DNA of 64,000 nt from NCBI GenBank assembly GCA_016840085.1, contig JAEOTA010000018.1, forward strand, positions 62,001 through 126,000. Reading direction: 5' to 3'. The notes beneath the pieces are model-generated. The model saw only the letters and a program-made list of their open reading frames with translations. It was not told where the DNA came from and made no database searches. The position numbers and the translations under genes were made by a program. Source of the DNA: Promethearchaeota archaeon (GTDB lineage: Archaea; Asgardarchaeota; Lokiarchaeia; Sigyniarchaeales; SOKP01). Shown here piece by piece: positions 19,459 through 28,716 of the stretch; position 1 is the first letter of the stretch; each line of letters starts with the position of its first letter.

Positions 19459-20295
19459 TTAAGTATAAAAGAGGCTGCTTATGTCTATTAAGTCTTCTAT
19501 GGGGTAACTGAAAATTTTTTTGTTTCCGTAGTTTTTTTCTTGCAATATGCTTGAAATTCTTTCTTTGTTATAATTATTATCATTAATCGCTTTAAAAAAC
19601 ATTACTAATGCATTTACGATATTTTTATTTTTGTAGGGCATGATCCCCGCTATAAATTTTAAGAAGAAAGAAGCTCTTTTTTTTTCTAATAAAAATGTAT
19701 GTAATTCTTCCTTTGGAACTAATTTAATTAGATTTAAATCGATTTTTGGAGCAGGATAAAAGCTATTTCGGGAAACGTCATGCTTTAATACTGGTTTCAA
19801 GTAGGCATTCACACCAACGCTAATTCTAGAAAATTCTTTATAACTTCCAGTTAAAAAGATTCGATTTGTGATACTTTTTTCAATAATCAATACTCCTTGG
19901 GAGGGAGCTTGGTTGAAAAATACTTTCTCAAAGAGAGGACCCGTGATTGTATATGGAATATTCGATATCACTTTATTATGTGAAGGAATATCCATTTTTA
20001 AGATATCACAGTTTATAATTTCACAGTTGTTATATACCGAAAATTTTTCTGAGAGAAATTTATAAAGAATAGAGTCAATTTCAATAGCATATACTTTTTT
20101 GGCTTTTTTAATTAAGGGTTCGGTTAAGGCGCCTAAACCGGGTCCAATTTCTAAAATAGTATCATCTTTTGAGACTTCAGATAATAAAATTATTTTTTTT
20201 AATAAATTATCATCAATTAAAAAATTTTGACTTAGATGCTTTTTAGGTCGTAAATTTAATTTGTTTAGAGTAAGCTTTACTTCTGTATAATTCAT
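19459..20295 (-). CDS. rsmA: rRNA adenine dimethyltransferase KsgA/Dim1
   Basis: PKKHLSQNFLIDDNLLKKI, ILEIGPGLGALTEPLIKKAKKVYAIEID, ISNIPYTITGPLFEKV. Confidence 0.93.
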   Translation of the reverse strand: MNYTEVKLTLNKLNLRPKKHLSQNFLIDDNLLKKIILLSEVSKDDTILEIGPGLGALTEPLIKKAKKVYAIEIDSILYKFLSEKFSVYNNCEIINCDILKMDIPSHNKVISNIPYTITGPLFEKVFFNQAPSQGVLIIEKSITNRIFLTGSYKEFSRISVGVNAYLKPVLKHDVSRNSFYPAPKIDLNLIKLVPKEELHTFLLEKKRASFFLKFIAGIMPYKNKNIVNALVMFFKAINDNNYNKERISSILQEKNYGNKKIFSYPIEDLIDISSLFYT

Positions 20296-20300
20296 TTTAA

Positions 20301-20951
20301 TTATTCATATTTCTGAGTTTTACTGAACAGGTAATATTTTACATCTCTCGAAAGTTCTTTAATAATTCTTTGTGCGATAAGTTTAGTAGGGTGAGAAATA
20401 CTTGTTCTATCAGCAATATCTTGAAAGTTACCAAATTTTTGTCTTTCTCTTGCCTCAAGAAGCTCCCACATATGCTTTTGTCCAATCCCAGGCAATAATT
20501 TTAAAGCATGCATCCGAGGAGTAATAGAAGTGGAATTGTTGAAGAAATTGATGAACTCTTCTTCAAATTTTAATACTTCTTTTTCTAGAATTGGTTGAAT
20601 AAGTGCTTTTGAAGTGGTAGTTAGATCATTATAATTAATCTTTTTCAAAACGTCTCTTAATTTATCTTCATTTAAGAATTCTTCATACGTTTTTTGTTCT
20701 TGGACTTGAATATCAGAGTTTTTATTTACCTTTACCTCATAAAGAACAAAATCTGGAAAAGTTAGAACTTGAGCTATTGGTGTTTTTGCCCAACTAGGCT
20801 TATCTTCTTCGGGATGACCATGAATTAATACATCTAATATAACAACATCCCGAAATTTTTTTATAAATTGTTTTTTTTTCTTTGGACCTCCTCGATAGGG
20901 TCTTCTCCGGGGAGGACCTCTGTACCGCTCTCTTCTTTCCATCTTTACCAA
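20301..20951 (-). CDS. DUF655-family RNA-binding-like protein
   Basis: TPRMHALKLLPGIGQKHMWELLEARERQKFGNFQDIADR, between ksgA and rpo4 as in many archaea. Confidence 0.85.
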   Translation of the reverse strand: MVKMERRERYRGPPRRRPYRGGPKKKKQFIKKFRDVVILDVLIHGHPEEDKPSWAKTPIAQVLTFPDFVLYEVKVNKNSDIQVQEQKTYEEFLNEDKLRDVLKKINYNDLTTTSKALIQPILEKEVLKFEEEFINFFNNSTSITPRMHALKLLPGIGQKHMWELLEARERQKFGNFQDIADRTSISHPTKLIAQRIIKELSRDVKYYLFSKTQKYE

Positions 20952-21088
20952 TTATCTTCCTTTCTACTTTTCCAATAACCATTTCAAAATTTTAATTTTT
21001 ATAAACTAACTCTATGAGTAAGGATAGCTCATTGAATTTAAAACAATTTAGACTTATTAATTTTACTATAAAGAAATTATAATTATAG

Positions 21089-21454
21089 TTAAGATGTTTT
21101 TATATCTTCTATACTCTCCAATATCACTTCTAATTGTTCGTCATCTAACGTTTTTCCAACAAAGGATTTCTCTAATATCATTCTTAACTCTGGAACGGAT
21201 TGCGGGTCTATGTTTACGATGTTAATTGCGTAGATTTCCTCAATTTCATAATCATTTATCAAAAATTTTATAATTTTTTTTGCTGTTCGAGCATCAATCT
21301 TTGCGAACTTGTTTACATAATTATACGTAATTTCTTGAAAGTGCGACATTCCCTCCTCAGAATCAATTTCTAGCATTTTTTCTTTTACATATTCCATAAT
21401 CTCCTTTACTTCTGGAATAGAAACTGTTCTCTCGTCTTTCTTTCTTCCTGACAT
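21089..21454 (-). CDS. rpo4: RNA polymerase subunit Rpo4 (RpoF/Rpb4)
   Basis: VSIPEVKEIMEYVKEKML...YVNKFAKIDARTAKKIIKFLINDYEIEEIYAINIVNIDPQSVPELRMIL; position next to L21e/DUF655. Confidence 0.85.
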   Translation of the reverse strand: MSGRKKDERTVSIPEVKEIMEYVKEKMLEIDSEEGMSHFQEITYNYVNKFAKIDARTAKKIIKFLINDYEIEEIYAINIVNIDPQSVPELRMILEKSFVGKTLDDEQLEVILESIEDIKTS

Positions 21455-21475
21455 ATTTGTGCTACCTATTGAGAT

Positions 21476-21787
21476 TTATTCTTTATTTACAGAAATAGGA
21501 TTTAATCTTAAATGATCTTTCCCAATTATTAAGGTTTTTTTTGATCTCCCCAATTTAAGTTCCACCAAATAACAACGCCCTCTTTGACCTATAACTGTCC
21601 CTGTGCGACCATGATATCTGGAATGAGGCATTCCACGCACATGAACAGAGGGATCGGTAATTATATCTACTTTATCATTGATTTTGTAATCTATCAGATA
21701 TTTTTCAACTGAACCTAACCCTCTTTTGCGAACATTTTTCCTGTGCTTGTGTCTAGTCTTTTTTCTATACCCTTTATGGAGAGTAAT
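21476..21787 (-). CDS. rpl21e: Ribosomal protein L21e; no ATG/GTG/TTG start, probable ATT start
   Basis: Reverse-strand ITLHKGYRKKTRHKHRKNVRKRGLGSVEKYLIDYKINDKVDIITDPSVHVRGMPHSRYHGRTGTVIGQRGRCYLVELKLGRSKKTLIIGKDHLRLNPI; absent from ORF track. Confidence 0.88.
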   Translation of the reverse strand: MTLHKGYRKKTRHKHRKNVRKRGLGSVEKYLIDYKINDKVDIITDPSVHVRGMPHSRYHGRTGTVIGQRGRCYLVELKLGRSKKTLIIGKDHLRLNPISVNKE

Positions 21788-21879
21788 AATAATACACCAA
21801 ATATTTAGTTTAATAGAAGTATGAATAATAGTTTATTTATTTTTTGATTTTATATCTATGTAAATATCAAAAACAGAAC

Positions 21880-23244
21880 TTAAAGAAGGATTTTTAATAC
21901 ATCTAATTCTTTACATAATAAATCTGTTTTAAAGATTTCAGAAAATGATGGAGAAGTGCGTCCTTCATCACCATTAATGAGTTCTTTTATATAAGTGCCC
22001 CCTTGAGTTTCGATTGTAAATTCAAATAAATTCGACTTAAGATACTTTCCTTCAATTTTAAAAACAAATTTTTCTCTAATTCTATCACTACGACGATGAG
22101 ATACGCGATAAGGTGTTCTTTGTTTGATTTCTTGATTTTCAAATATTCGTTTCAGTTCATTTACTTTTTCTTCAAAAATCTCCTTAGATATCTTATCTTG
22201 AGTACTTACTAATGCTCTATAAATCTTTCTTATATTCTTTGATTCTGCTTTAAGTAAGATTACTTCTTTTTTATTGGTATATCTTAAATCATGAATTTTT
22301 ATTTTTTTTTTACTCTTTTTATTAATTTTTTTTTCACTTTTAACTAAATCAAGATTTCTGATTTTAGGATTTCTTAATTCTAAAATAAAAGGCCTCCCTG
22401 TACCCAACATTCTAACATCTATATCTTCTCTTCCAGCACCATGAAATTTAGAACTCGATGCTTTTGATTCTTTAAGGAATTCTGGACTAATTAACTCTTC
22501 CACACTCGTTAAATATTGTTTCCCCGTAAAATTACATAATTTACATCCGTTTCCCATACAATTTTTACAAAACCAATGAGTTTGGGGTATTCCTCGAATA
22601 AGTTTATTATATTTTCCAAATATGAAAAGAGATTTTAGTTTTAATTCTATATCAAATGAATCGAAACTCAGAGAAAAAATAATTAATATATCTGGATTGT
22701 TAAATTCAGGAGGCTTTTCAATTGAAATCATCAATTCCTTTCCTAAAACACGATTAAAATGACTCTTAAAAGATTCAGCTTCTAAAATATTGAATTCTGT
22801 TTTAAAATTATCTGCTTGATTTACTATTTGAGCTAGGGGTCTTGTACCAACCAAAAAGGTTTCAAATTCAATTTCTTTAAGCTTTTGTTTTGTTTTTTCA
22901 ATAAACTCATCAATATGTGAAAAAATATTATGACATAAATAACAAATAGGATTTAAATCATTCTTTTCATATTCAAATCCTTCGTTTTGTAACACTTTTT
23001 GAGCAGGTAAAAAATTCGCATTCTCAGCTAATAATTTCAAACTTTCCAATGCTTTTTCTTGTTCTGTTTCGTTATTAGATAAAAATTTTCTATGATTTTC
23101 CATAGTTAATGAGAGTAATAATGAACTACCTCTTTCTTGGTTCGTGGTATGAGACCCTAGAAGAGAAAACTGTCGACCTAAACACGCAGGACATATGAAG
23201 TATTTTTGGTAGATCTTTAAAACTTTGTCAAAAATCATGTTCAC
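21880..23244 (-). CDS. pus10: tRNA pseudouridine synthase Pus10
   Basis: FICPACLGRQFSLLG; HGAGREDIDVRMLGTGRPFILELRNP; QRTPYRVSHRRSD; TQGGTYIKELINGDEGRTSPSFSEI. Confidence 0.93.
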   Translation of the reverse strand: MNMIFDKVLKIYQKYFICPACLGRQFSLLGSHTTNQERGSSLLLSLTMENHRKFLSNNETEQEKALESLKLLAENANFLPAQKVLQNEGFEYEKNDLNPICYLCHNIFSHIDEFIEKTKQKLKEIEFETFLVGTRPLAQIVNQADNFKTEFNILEAESFKSHFNRVLGKELMISIEKPPEFNNPDILIIFSLSFDSFDIELKLKSLFIFGKYNKLIRGIPQTHWFCKNCMGNGCKLCNFTGKQYLTSVEELISPEFLKESKASSSKFHGAGREDIDVRMLGTGRPFILELRNPKIRNLDLVKSEKKINKKSKKKIKIHDLRYTNKKEVILLKAESKNIRKIYRALVSTQDKISKEIFEEKVNELKRIFENQEIKQRTPYRVSHRRSDRIREKFVFKIEGKYLKSNLFEFTIETQGGTYIKELINGDEGRTSPSFSEIFKTDLLCKELDVLKILL

Positions 23245-23429
23245 ATAAAATAAATTGTTTATTCTTTATTGATTTTATTTAATTTTAAGAGAAAATGTGT
23301 TTTAAAAAAATTTTAAAAGAAAAATTTATTTTCCTATATAATTTTAATTTACAATACCTATAGGAAATAAAACAATACTATTTACGCTAATTTTATATTA
23401 TTTTAATAATCAATATTGGAGAATATTAA

Positions 23430-23663
23430 ATGTCTAAAAGGATGAGAGGGATTGTTAAGTGGTTTGCCGCAAAGAAGGGCTATGGGTTCATAACTGTTGA
23501 GGGTCAAGAAGATATTTTTGTACATTTTTCTAATATCGATATGGACAGTTTTAAAAAACTTGATATGGGGGATGAAGTAGAATTTGAAATCAAGGATTCT
23601 AAAGAAGGAAAAGGACCTGAGGCATTAAACGTTAAAATAGTATCAAAAGATAGGAGATATTAA
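23430..23663 (+). CDS. Cold-shock domain protein
   Basis: [34 protein letters not shown] upstream. Confidence 0.95.
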   Translation: MSKRMRGIVKWFAAKKGYGFITVEGQEDIFVHFSNIDMDSFKKLDMGDEVEFEIKDSKEGKGPEALNVKIVSKDRRY

Positions 23664-23770
23664 ATTTTCCTGTAAATTATCAAGTAAGTCAATTTCACTC
23701 TTTTTATTTTATAAGGCCTAAGCTATAAAGAGATAAAAATTAAAAAAAAAAAAAAAGAAATTAGTTTTGT

Positions 23771-25153
23771 TTATTCAATTTTTCGTTCTTTTTTCTCCCA
23801 ATCAAAATCCAATTTAACATATTTTTTTGTATAGAGGTAAGATACAAGTAAAATGATAGAGACGATAGGGCCAAATATGGCTAAACCTATTGAATATTCT
23901 GCGTCCACAGCTCCTGTGGGATTAACAAGTGGTAATGACAAAATAGAACCGATGAAAAATGCGCCTGCAGCTTGAAAGAGATTAAGTATAATTGAAGGAA
24001 ATCCTGCATATATTCCTGCTTTTAATTCTCCTGTAGTTTTTTCATCATCTTCTGCTACATCAGCATATACAATATAAGGGAATAAGAACCACCCTCCTAG
24101 AATTGCACCTATACCAATAATAAAAATTATACCCAACACTAAATATGATTCCATTGGGATTAATCCTAACAAAGAGATTGGCATAAAAACTACTGCTGCA
24201 ATAAAAACATATAATAGAGTCTGTTTCTTTCCCCTTTTTTGTATTAATCTTCTCCATAAATATAGAAATATGAAAATGGATAGAAGAAGAGCTACAGCGG
24301 CAATAATGTAATCCATAGTACCCATACTTAAGGCATCTTGAAGATATTTTAACATAGTTGTAGCTACCATAGACCAACCTAAACCCGATATACCAACCAT
24401 AAGAACAATCAACATAAAATTCTTGTTTTTTACAATGATCTTCAAATTTTCAATTAAGTTTGATTTGATTTCATAGTAGGGTTCAGTTGGCATCTTAAAA
24501 GCAATGATATAAAATAAGACAATCGTTAAAATACCAAATCCAAAGATAGAAATACTTATACTTGATGGAATTGGAATGTTTAGATCTACTGCTCCGTCTA
24601 AAGCATCAATATAACTTGTAAGAACAATCATTGAGAAAAGAGCCATTATCCCATTTCCAAGATAATTAAAAGTATTTTGAAATTGAGAGACTTTTGGGCG
24701 TTCTTCTACAGGGAATTCTTCTGCCATCCAAGCTTGATAAGGTGTTGTGACTGCATAACTAGCTCTAAAAATTATCTCCCATATTAGCATCCATATAAAT
24801 AGTGTTCCTGTATCGTTTAAATCAAGTACTAATCCGGGTAAGATTAAGAAAATAATTGAAATTCCTAATAGAGGGGCAAAAACTATTATATATGGTTTTC
24901 GTCTACCCCATTTCGTATATTTAGCATCACTAATCCATCCTAATAAAAACTGTGAGAGAGCAATAGTTAAATAACCCATGGCAATGGCAAATCCGGCGAG
25001 AAAAGGGTGTAATCCATAGCCACTTGTATAGAGTGTAAGTAGTGCCCATCCTTCTATCCCCAATACTATAGAAGTGCCTATTCTTGGAGATCCAAAGAGT
25101 ACTTTCCTACCACGGCTTGTTTCTTCCCTCCTAATTTCTTCTGATTCACTCAT
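23771..25153 (-). CDS. MFS transporter, GPH (glycoside-pentoside-hexuronide) type
   Basis: 12-TM pattern; GWISDAKYTKWGRRKPYIIVFAP. Confidence 0.8.
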   Translation of the reverse strand: MSESEEIRREETSRGRKVLFGSPRIGTSIVLGIEGWALLTLYTSGYGLHPFLAGFAIAMGYLTIALSQFLLGWISDAKYTKWGRRKPYIIVFAPLLGISIIFLILPGLVLDLNDTGTLFIWMLIWEIIFRASYAVTTPYQAWMAEEFPVEERPKVSQFQNTFNYLGNGIMALFSMIVLTSYIDALDGAVDLNIPIPSSISISIFGFGILTIVLFYIIAFKMPTEPYYEIKSNLIENLKIIVKNKNFMLIVLMVGISGLGWSMVATTMLKYLQDALSMGTMDYIIAAVALLLSIFIFLYLWRRLIQKRGKKQTLLYVFIAAVVFMPISLLGLIPMESYLVLGIIFIIGIGAILGGWFLFPYIVYADVAEDDEKTTGELKAGIYAGFPSIILNLFQAAGAFFIGSILSLPLVNPTGAVDAEYSIGLAIFGPIVSIILLVSYLYTKKYVKLDFDWEKKERKIE

Positions 25154-25325
25154 TTCATTTCACGATTATTTTAATTTTTAGAATTTTTAAGTATAATTTT
25201 GATTATGTATAGATTAGAGAAAACCTTATTTAAAAGTTTTTAACGATATAAAGATGAATATATAAAATCTACTTAAAAACAATACATAGAATGAATTTTG
25301 AAATTATCTTTGCTAATATTAAATT

Positions 25326-26321
25326 TTAATCTTCTTCTTCATCCCATCCAAGGTCTTTTAATACAGAGCCCAATGCCTCCGATTCTTCTTCTAATACAAA
25401 TTCAGTATCATATTCAGAAGCTGAAAATTCTGTATCAAAATCTGGAGGTGACAATTCATCCAATGAGGGGAGGGGAGTTCCTGAAGGAGTTAATTCCTCA
25501 GTAGGAGTAGGTAGTTCTTCAGTAGGTGTAGGTTGTTCAGAAACCGGTTCTTCTTCGATTTCCATAGGTGTGTAATCTTCGAGGGGGATTGGGGGCACTT
25601 CATCATCATACACCTTAAATTCGAGATGTGTTTCATCAACGGAACTTTCAGAAATTTGTGGAATAGCAGGTACCGCTGCTGCTTTTACTTCTTTATCAAT
25701 TCCAAGTCCAATAGACTTTGGAATTGAGACAATGCCACTTTCAGTCGAAGCTTCAAGTTCTTCAAATTCAACACCTTCTTTTTCCCAATCGTCTAAAAAG
25801 CCTAATAAATCATCTAAAGCAGCTTTATCTTGTTCAACTGAGGGTTTTATTATAGCTTTAGCTTCTTCCATTTCTTTTTGCTCTTGAATTTTTTCTAGCT
25901 CTCTTGTTTCTAATGAAAGCATCATTTCAGTTTCTTTATCTCCAGAAAGAAGTCTGTTTAACTTTCTAGCTAATTCTCTCAAATATCCTAAATAATAACC
26001 AATTCGATAAATAGCTCTTAATCCTCCAAAAACTATGAAATCATCATTTATAGCCATTAAAATACTATATCCAGAAGTATTATGTAAAATAATTTCTGTT
26101 AGAGCTCCATGGTCAGTGGCTTGATTTAATCTTAACCCTAAGTCAATTAAAGCTGTGCTAGAGGCGGAAGTTGCATCAGCATCTTCTTCTGAAGTGACAG
26201 CACTAACTATTTTAGTTCCTATTCTTGATAAAACAGCTAAATTCTCCAAATCTGTTTTATCTTCTTCTTCTTTTAAGGTATACATCATTTTCTGTCGTAT
26301 GTCACCAGGAATTGTCGACAT
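25326..26321 (-). CDS. Roadblock/LC7-like domain protein with Pro/Glu-rich tail
   Basis: LAVLSRIGTKIVSAVTSEED...LTEIILHNTSGYSILMAINDDFIVFGGLRAIYRIGYYLGYLRELARKLNRLL; tail PTPTEELPTPTEEL... Confidence 0.65.
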   Translation of the reverse strand: MSTIPGDIRQKMMYTLKEEEDKTDLENLAVLSRIGTKIVSAVTSEEDADATSASSTALIDLGLRLNQATDHGALTEIILHNTSGYSILMAINDDFIVFGGLRAIYRIGYYLGYLRELARKLNRLLSGDKETEMMLSLETRELEKIQEQKEMEEAKAIIKPSVEQDKAALDDLLGFLDDWEKEGVEFEELEASTESGIVSIPKSIGLGIDKEVKAAAVPAIPQISESSVDETHLEFKVYDDEVPPIPLEDYTPMEIEEEPVSEQPTPTEELPTPTEELTPSGTPLPSLDELSPPDFDTEFSASEYDTEFVLEEESEALGSVLKDLGWDEEED

Positions 26322-26419
26322 TTTTAATACCTCAATAATGTATAATAAAATTGAACAAGATTCTTTGTAAAGATTTATGTATTAATAGAATGTCTGTTTT
26401 AATATATTTTATCATTATC

Positions 26420-27136
26420 TTATTTTAGGAACTTTTTTAAGTTCATTTGAGTAGTAGAAGGCTGTTTTATTTTTTCAAAAGTATATCCAGATAAATCAGT
26501 AAGAATTTTCTTAATTTTATTAATAATTTCTTCTAAAGCTAACTCATTTGTGTCAATTGTAAACACATTTTTTCGAGTTGAAAAATATTGTTCATAGAAA
26601 GAGAGAATTTTCAATAAATATTTTTTATCATCTTCATTCCATTCTCTTCTAATTCGCTCTAATGAGCCTCTTTGAATTATCCGTTTCAATATAGTATCAG
26701 GTTCTGCAGTTAAAAATATAGTATAATCTTCTTTCCATATAATAGAATTATAAGTATCTAAAATGAGATTAAAATCTTTCTCCTTCAAATTCAAGCTTTT
26801 TGAATATATAAGCACACATATAGGAGTTCTATCCAAGATAATGATTCTTCCATTATATCTATTATCAAAATTCATAATATTTTGATTTCTTTTAATAAAT
26901 TGTTGAAGGAAATGAAGTTCACTCCTAAAACTAATCTGTTTATTAGATGATCCAAAAGGAAAAGGAGGTTTTTTCACATATCTTTCAGGAAAAAATTTAA
27001 ATTTATTATTATCTTTAATCATCTTGGAATTTCTAATAAGATTGAATACAGTTGTTTTTCCTACTCCATGCGCACCGGCAAGGGAAATAACAATATTGTC
27101 CTTACTTCCCTTATTTCTATAAAAGGTTTTACTCAA
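26420..27136 (-). CDS. P-loop kinase (deoxynucleoside/thymidylate kinase-like or AAA_28)
   Basis: ISLAGAHGVGKTTVFNLI, ILDRTPICVLIYSK. Confidence 0.65.
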   Translation of the reverse strand: MSKTFYRNKGSKDNIVISLAGAHGVGKTTVFNLIRNSKMIKDNNKFKFFPERYVKKPPFPFGSSNKQISFRSELHFLQQFIKRNQNIMNFDNRYNGRIIILDRTPICVLIYSKSLNLKEKDFNLILDTYNSIIWKEDYTIFLTAEPDTILKRIIQRGSLERIRREWNEDDKKYLLKILSFYEQYFSTRKNVFTIDTNELALEEIINKIKKILTDLSGYTFEKIKQPSTTQMNLKKFLK

Positions 27137-27266
27137 TCCTATATACTCCTAATCGATGAAGCTTTATCGTGTAAAACAAATAATAGTATTTAATATTAAT
27201 TCTAGAGAGATTATTGATTTTCTTATTATTAAAATTTTATATTTAAGGTATAATGAAAAGTTAAAA

Positions 27267-28337
27267 TTAAAGATAAATAAATAAAATTAAAAGAATATTA
27301 TATGAAATATTTGCTATGATAGTGCTAATAATGTTTCTATTCGTTAATTCAAAGATTGCTCCTAATACTATAAATGCTAAGAAATTCAGCAGGAAAAAAC
27401 TCGGATAATAAAATAATAACATTAACGCAGAATAAGCTAACGCTACTATAAGAATCACATATGGGTCTTTATTAAACTTTTGTTTCAATGCATTATGCAA
27501 TACCCCTCTAAATACGATTTCAGAAGAAGCTGCTCCAATACAGAGTAAAACTACTAGTAGGATTACCCAAATTAAATCAGCATCTCTAATAACTTGATTC
27601 TGTTCAGCTATATTTGTTTCAATATCAAAAAGATCTAACCCTATATCAGAGAAAAAAGTAATTATAGAATTAGAAAAGAAATTAACTAATACTAAAAGAG
27701 CTGCTCCTAATATTCCAAATATGACAGAGAGTAAGATTTTTTTTGAAGCGAAATCAAATCCTATTTTTTTAAAACTATGTTTTTTAGAATAGATATACCA
27801 AATTGGATATATAGCAAATAATAATTCGGGAAGTTGACTTAATAGGAACATGTGAATAGTTAATTCTACTGAAGTTGAACCACCTTGAAATGTTAGAATA
27901 GTAAAAAGTAAGAAAAAAACAATTACGTAGACATAGACACTCGTTACAGAAACATTTATGCCTTCTCTCAAATTCCATGTGTCCTTTTTTAATATAAATT
28001 TAGTTTCAAGTTCAAGTTTTTTATTTGTAAATATTAATCCAGGCTTTTTTTGAATTGCTATTTTCTTTGCTTCAGAAATCTTTTCTAATACCGTATTACA
28101 TATTGGACACTGGTCTAAAATCGTAGATGTAATAATAGATCCGCAACCAGGACATTTTCGTGAGATTGTCATCTTTTCCGGGGCGATGACTCTGGGTTTT
28201 GTCTCTAATTGAGTCGATTCTTTACTCGGTTGTAATTTAATAATTAATTTACCGCAATTAGGACAGTAGATCTCATCCTTAGGAACATTCGCTCCGCAAT
28301 ATACACAATACTTAATTTTTCCTTCGTTATTTGACAT
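27267..28337 (-). CDS. Zinc-ribbon fused to CPBP-like membrane domain (probable pseudo-protease)
   Basis: CVYCGANVPKDEIYCPNCGK and CPGCGSIITSTILDQCPIC; then TM domain with SSEIVFRGVL. Confidence 0.7.
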   Translation of the reverse strand: MSNNEGKIKYCVYCGANVPKDEIYCPNCGKLIIKLQPSKESTQLETKPRVIAPEKMTISRKCPGCGSIITSTILDQCPICNTVLEKISEAKKIAIQKKPGLIFTNKKLELETKFILKKDTWNLREGINVSVTSVYVYVIVFFLLFTILTFQGGSTSVELTIHMFLLSQLPELLFAIYPIWYIYSKKHSFKKIGFDFASKKILLSVIFGILGAALLVLVNFFSNSIITFFSDIGLDLFDIETNIAEQNQVIRDADLIWVILLVVLLCIGAASSEIVFRGVLHNALKQKFNKDPYVILIVALAYSALMLLFYYPSFFLLNFLAFIVLGAIFELTNRNIISTIIANISYNILLILFIYL

Positions 28338-28716
28338 TTTTTAACAATTATATTAAAAACACTATTACGCCAGAAATTAGTAAAAGGCTTTTTAATTTTA
28401 TAATTTTGTTTAATATATTAACAAGGGATTAAATAATTTTTGTTTATATTTTTATTAGTAATCAATAACCAAGTTTAATTAGATTTTCTTTGAACCGTAA
28501 GGAAAGAGTATGAAGAGCATTTCATTTCGAAAAACCTGACTGTGTTCCAATGTCTTGTATGAGATTGAGTACTGATTTTTTCCCTATTACACAATTTCCA
28601 CTCCAGAAATGGCAACCTAAAATTTTTCCACCTCATATTCCTGTAAATTCAATTGGAAAACTACTATATAGTGGAATAACGTTCTTAATATTTGAATTTC
28701 AAAAAGTAAATATTAG

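Noticed and set aside
24060-24377. 105-aa Cys/Tyr-rich minus ORF
   Set aside because: Alternate frame inside the GPH transporter gene.
27784-27978. 64-aa Cys-rich minus ORF
   Set aside because: Alternate frame of the zinc-ribbon CPBP-like gene.
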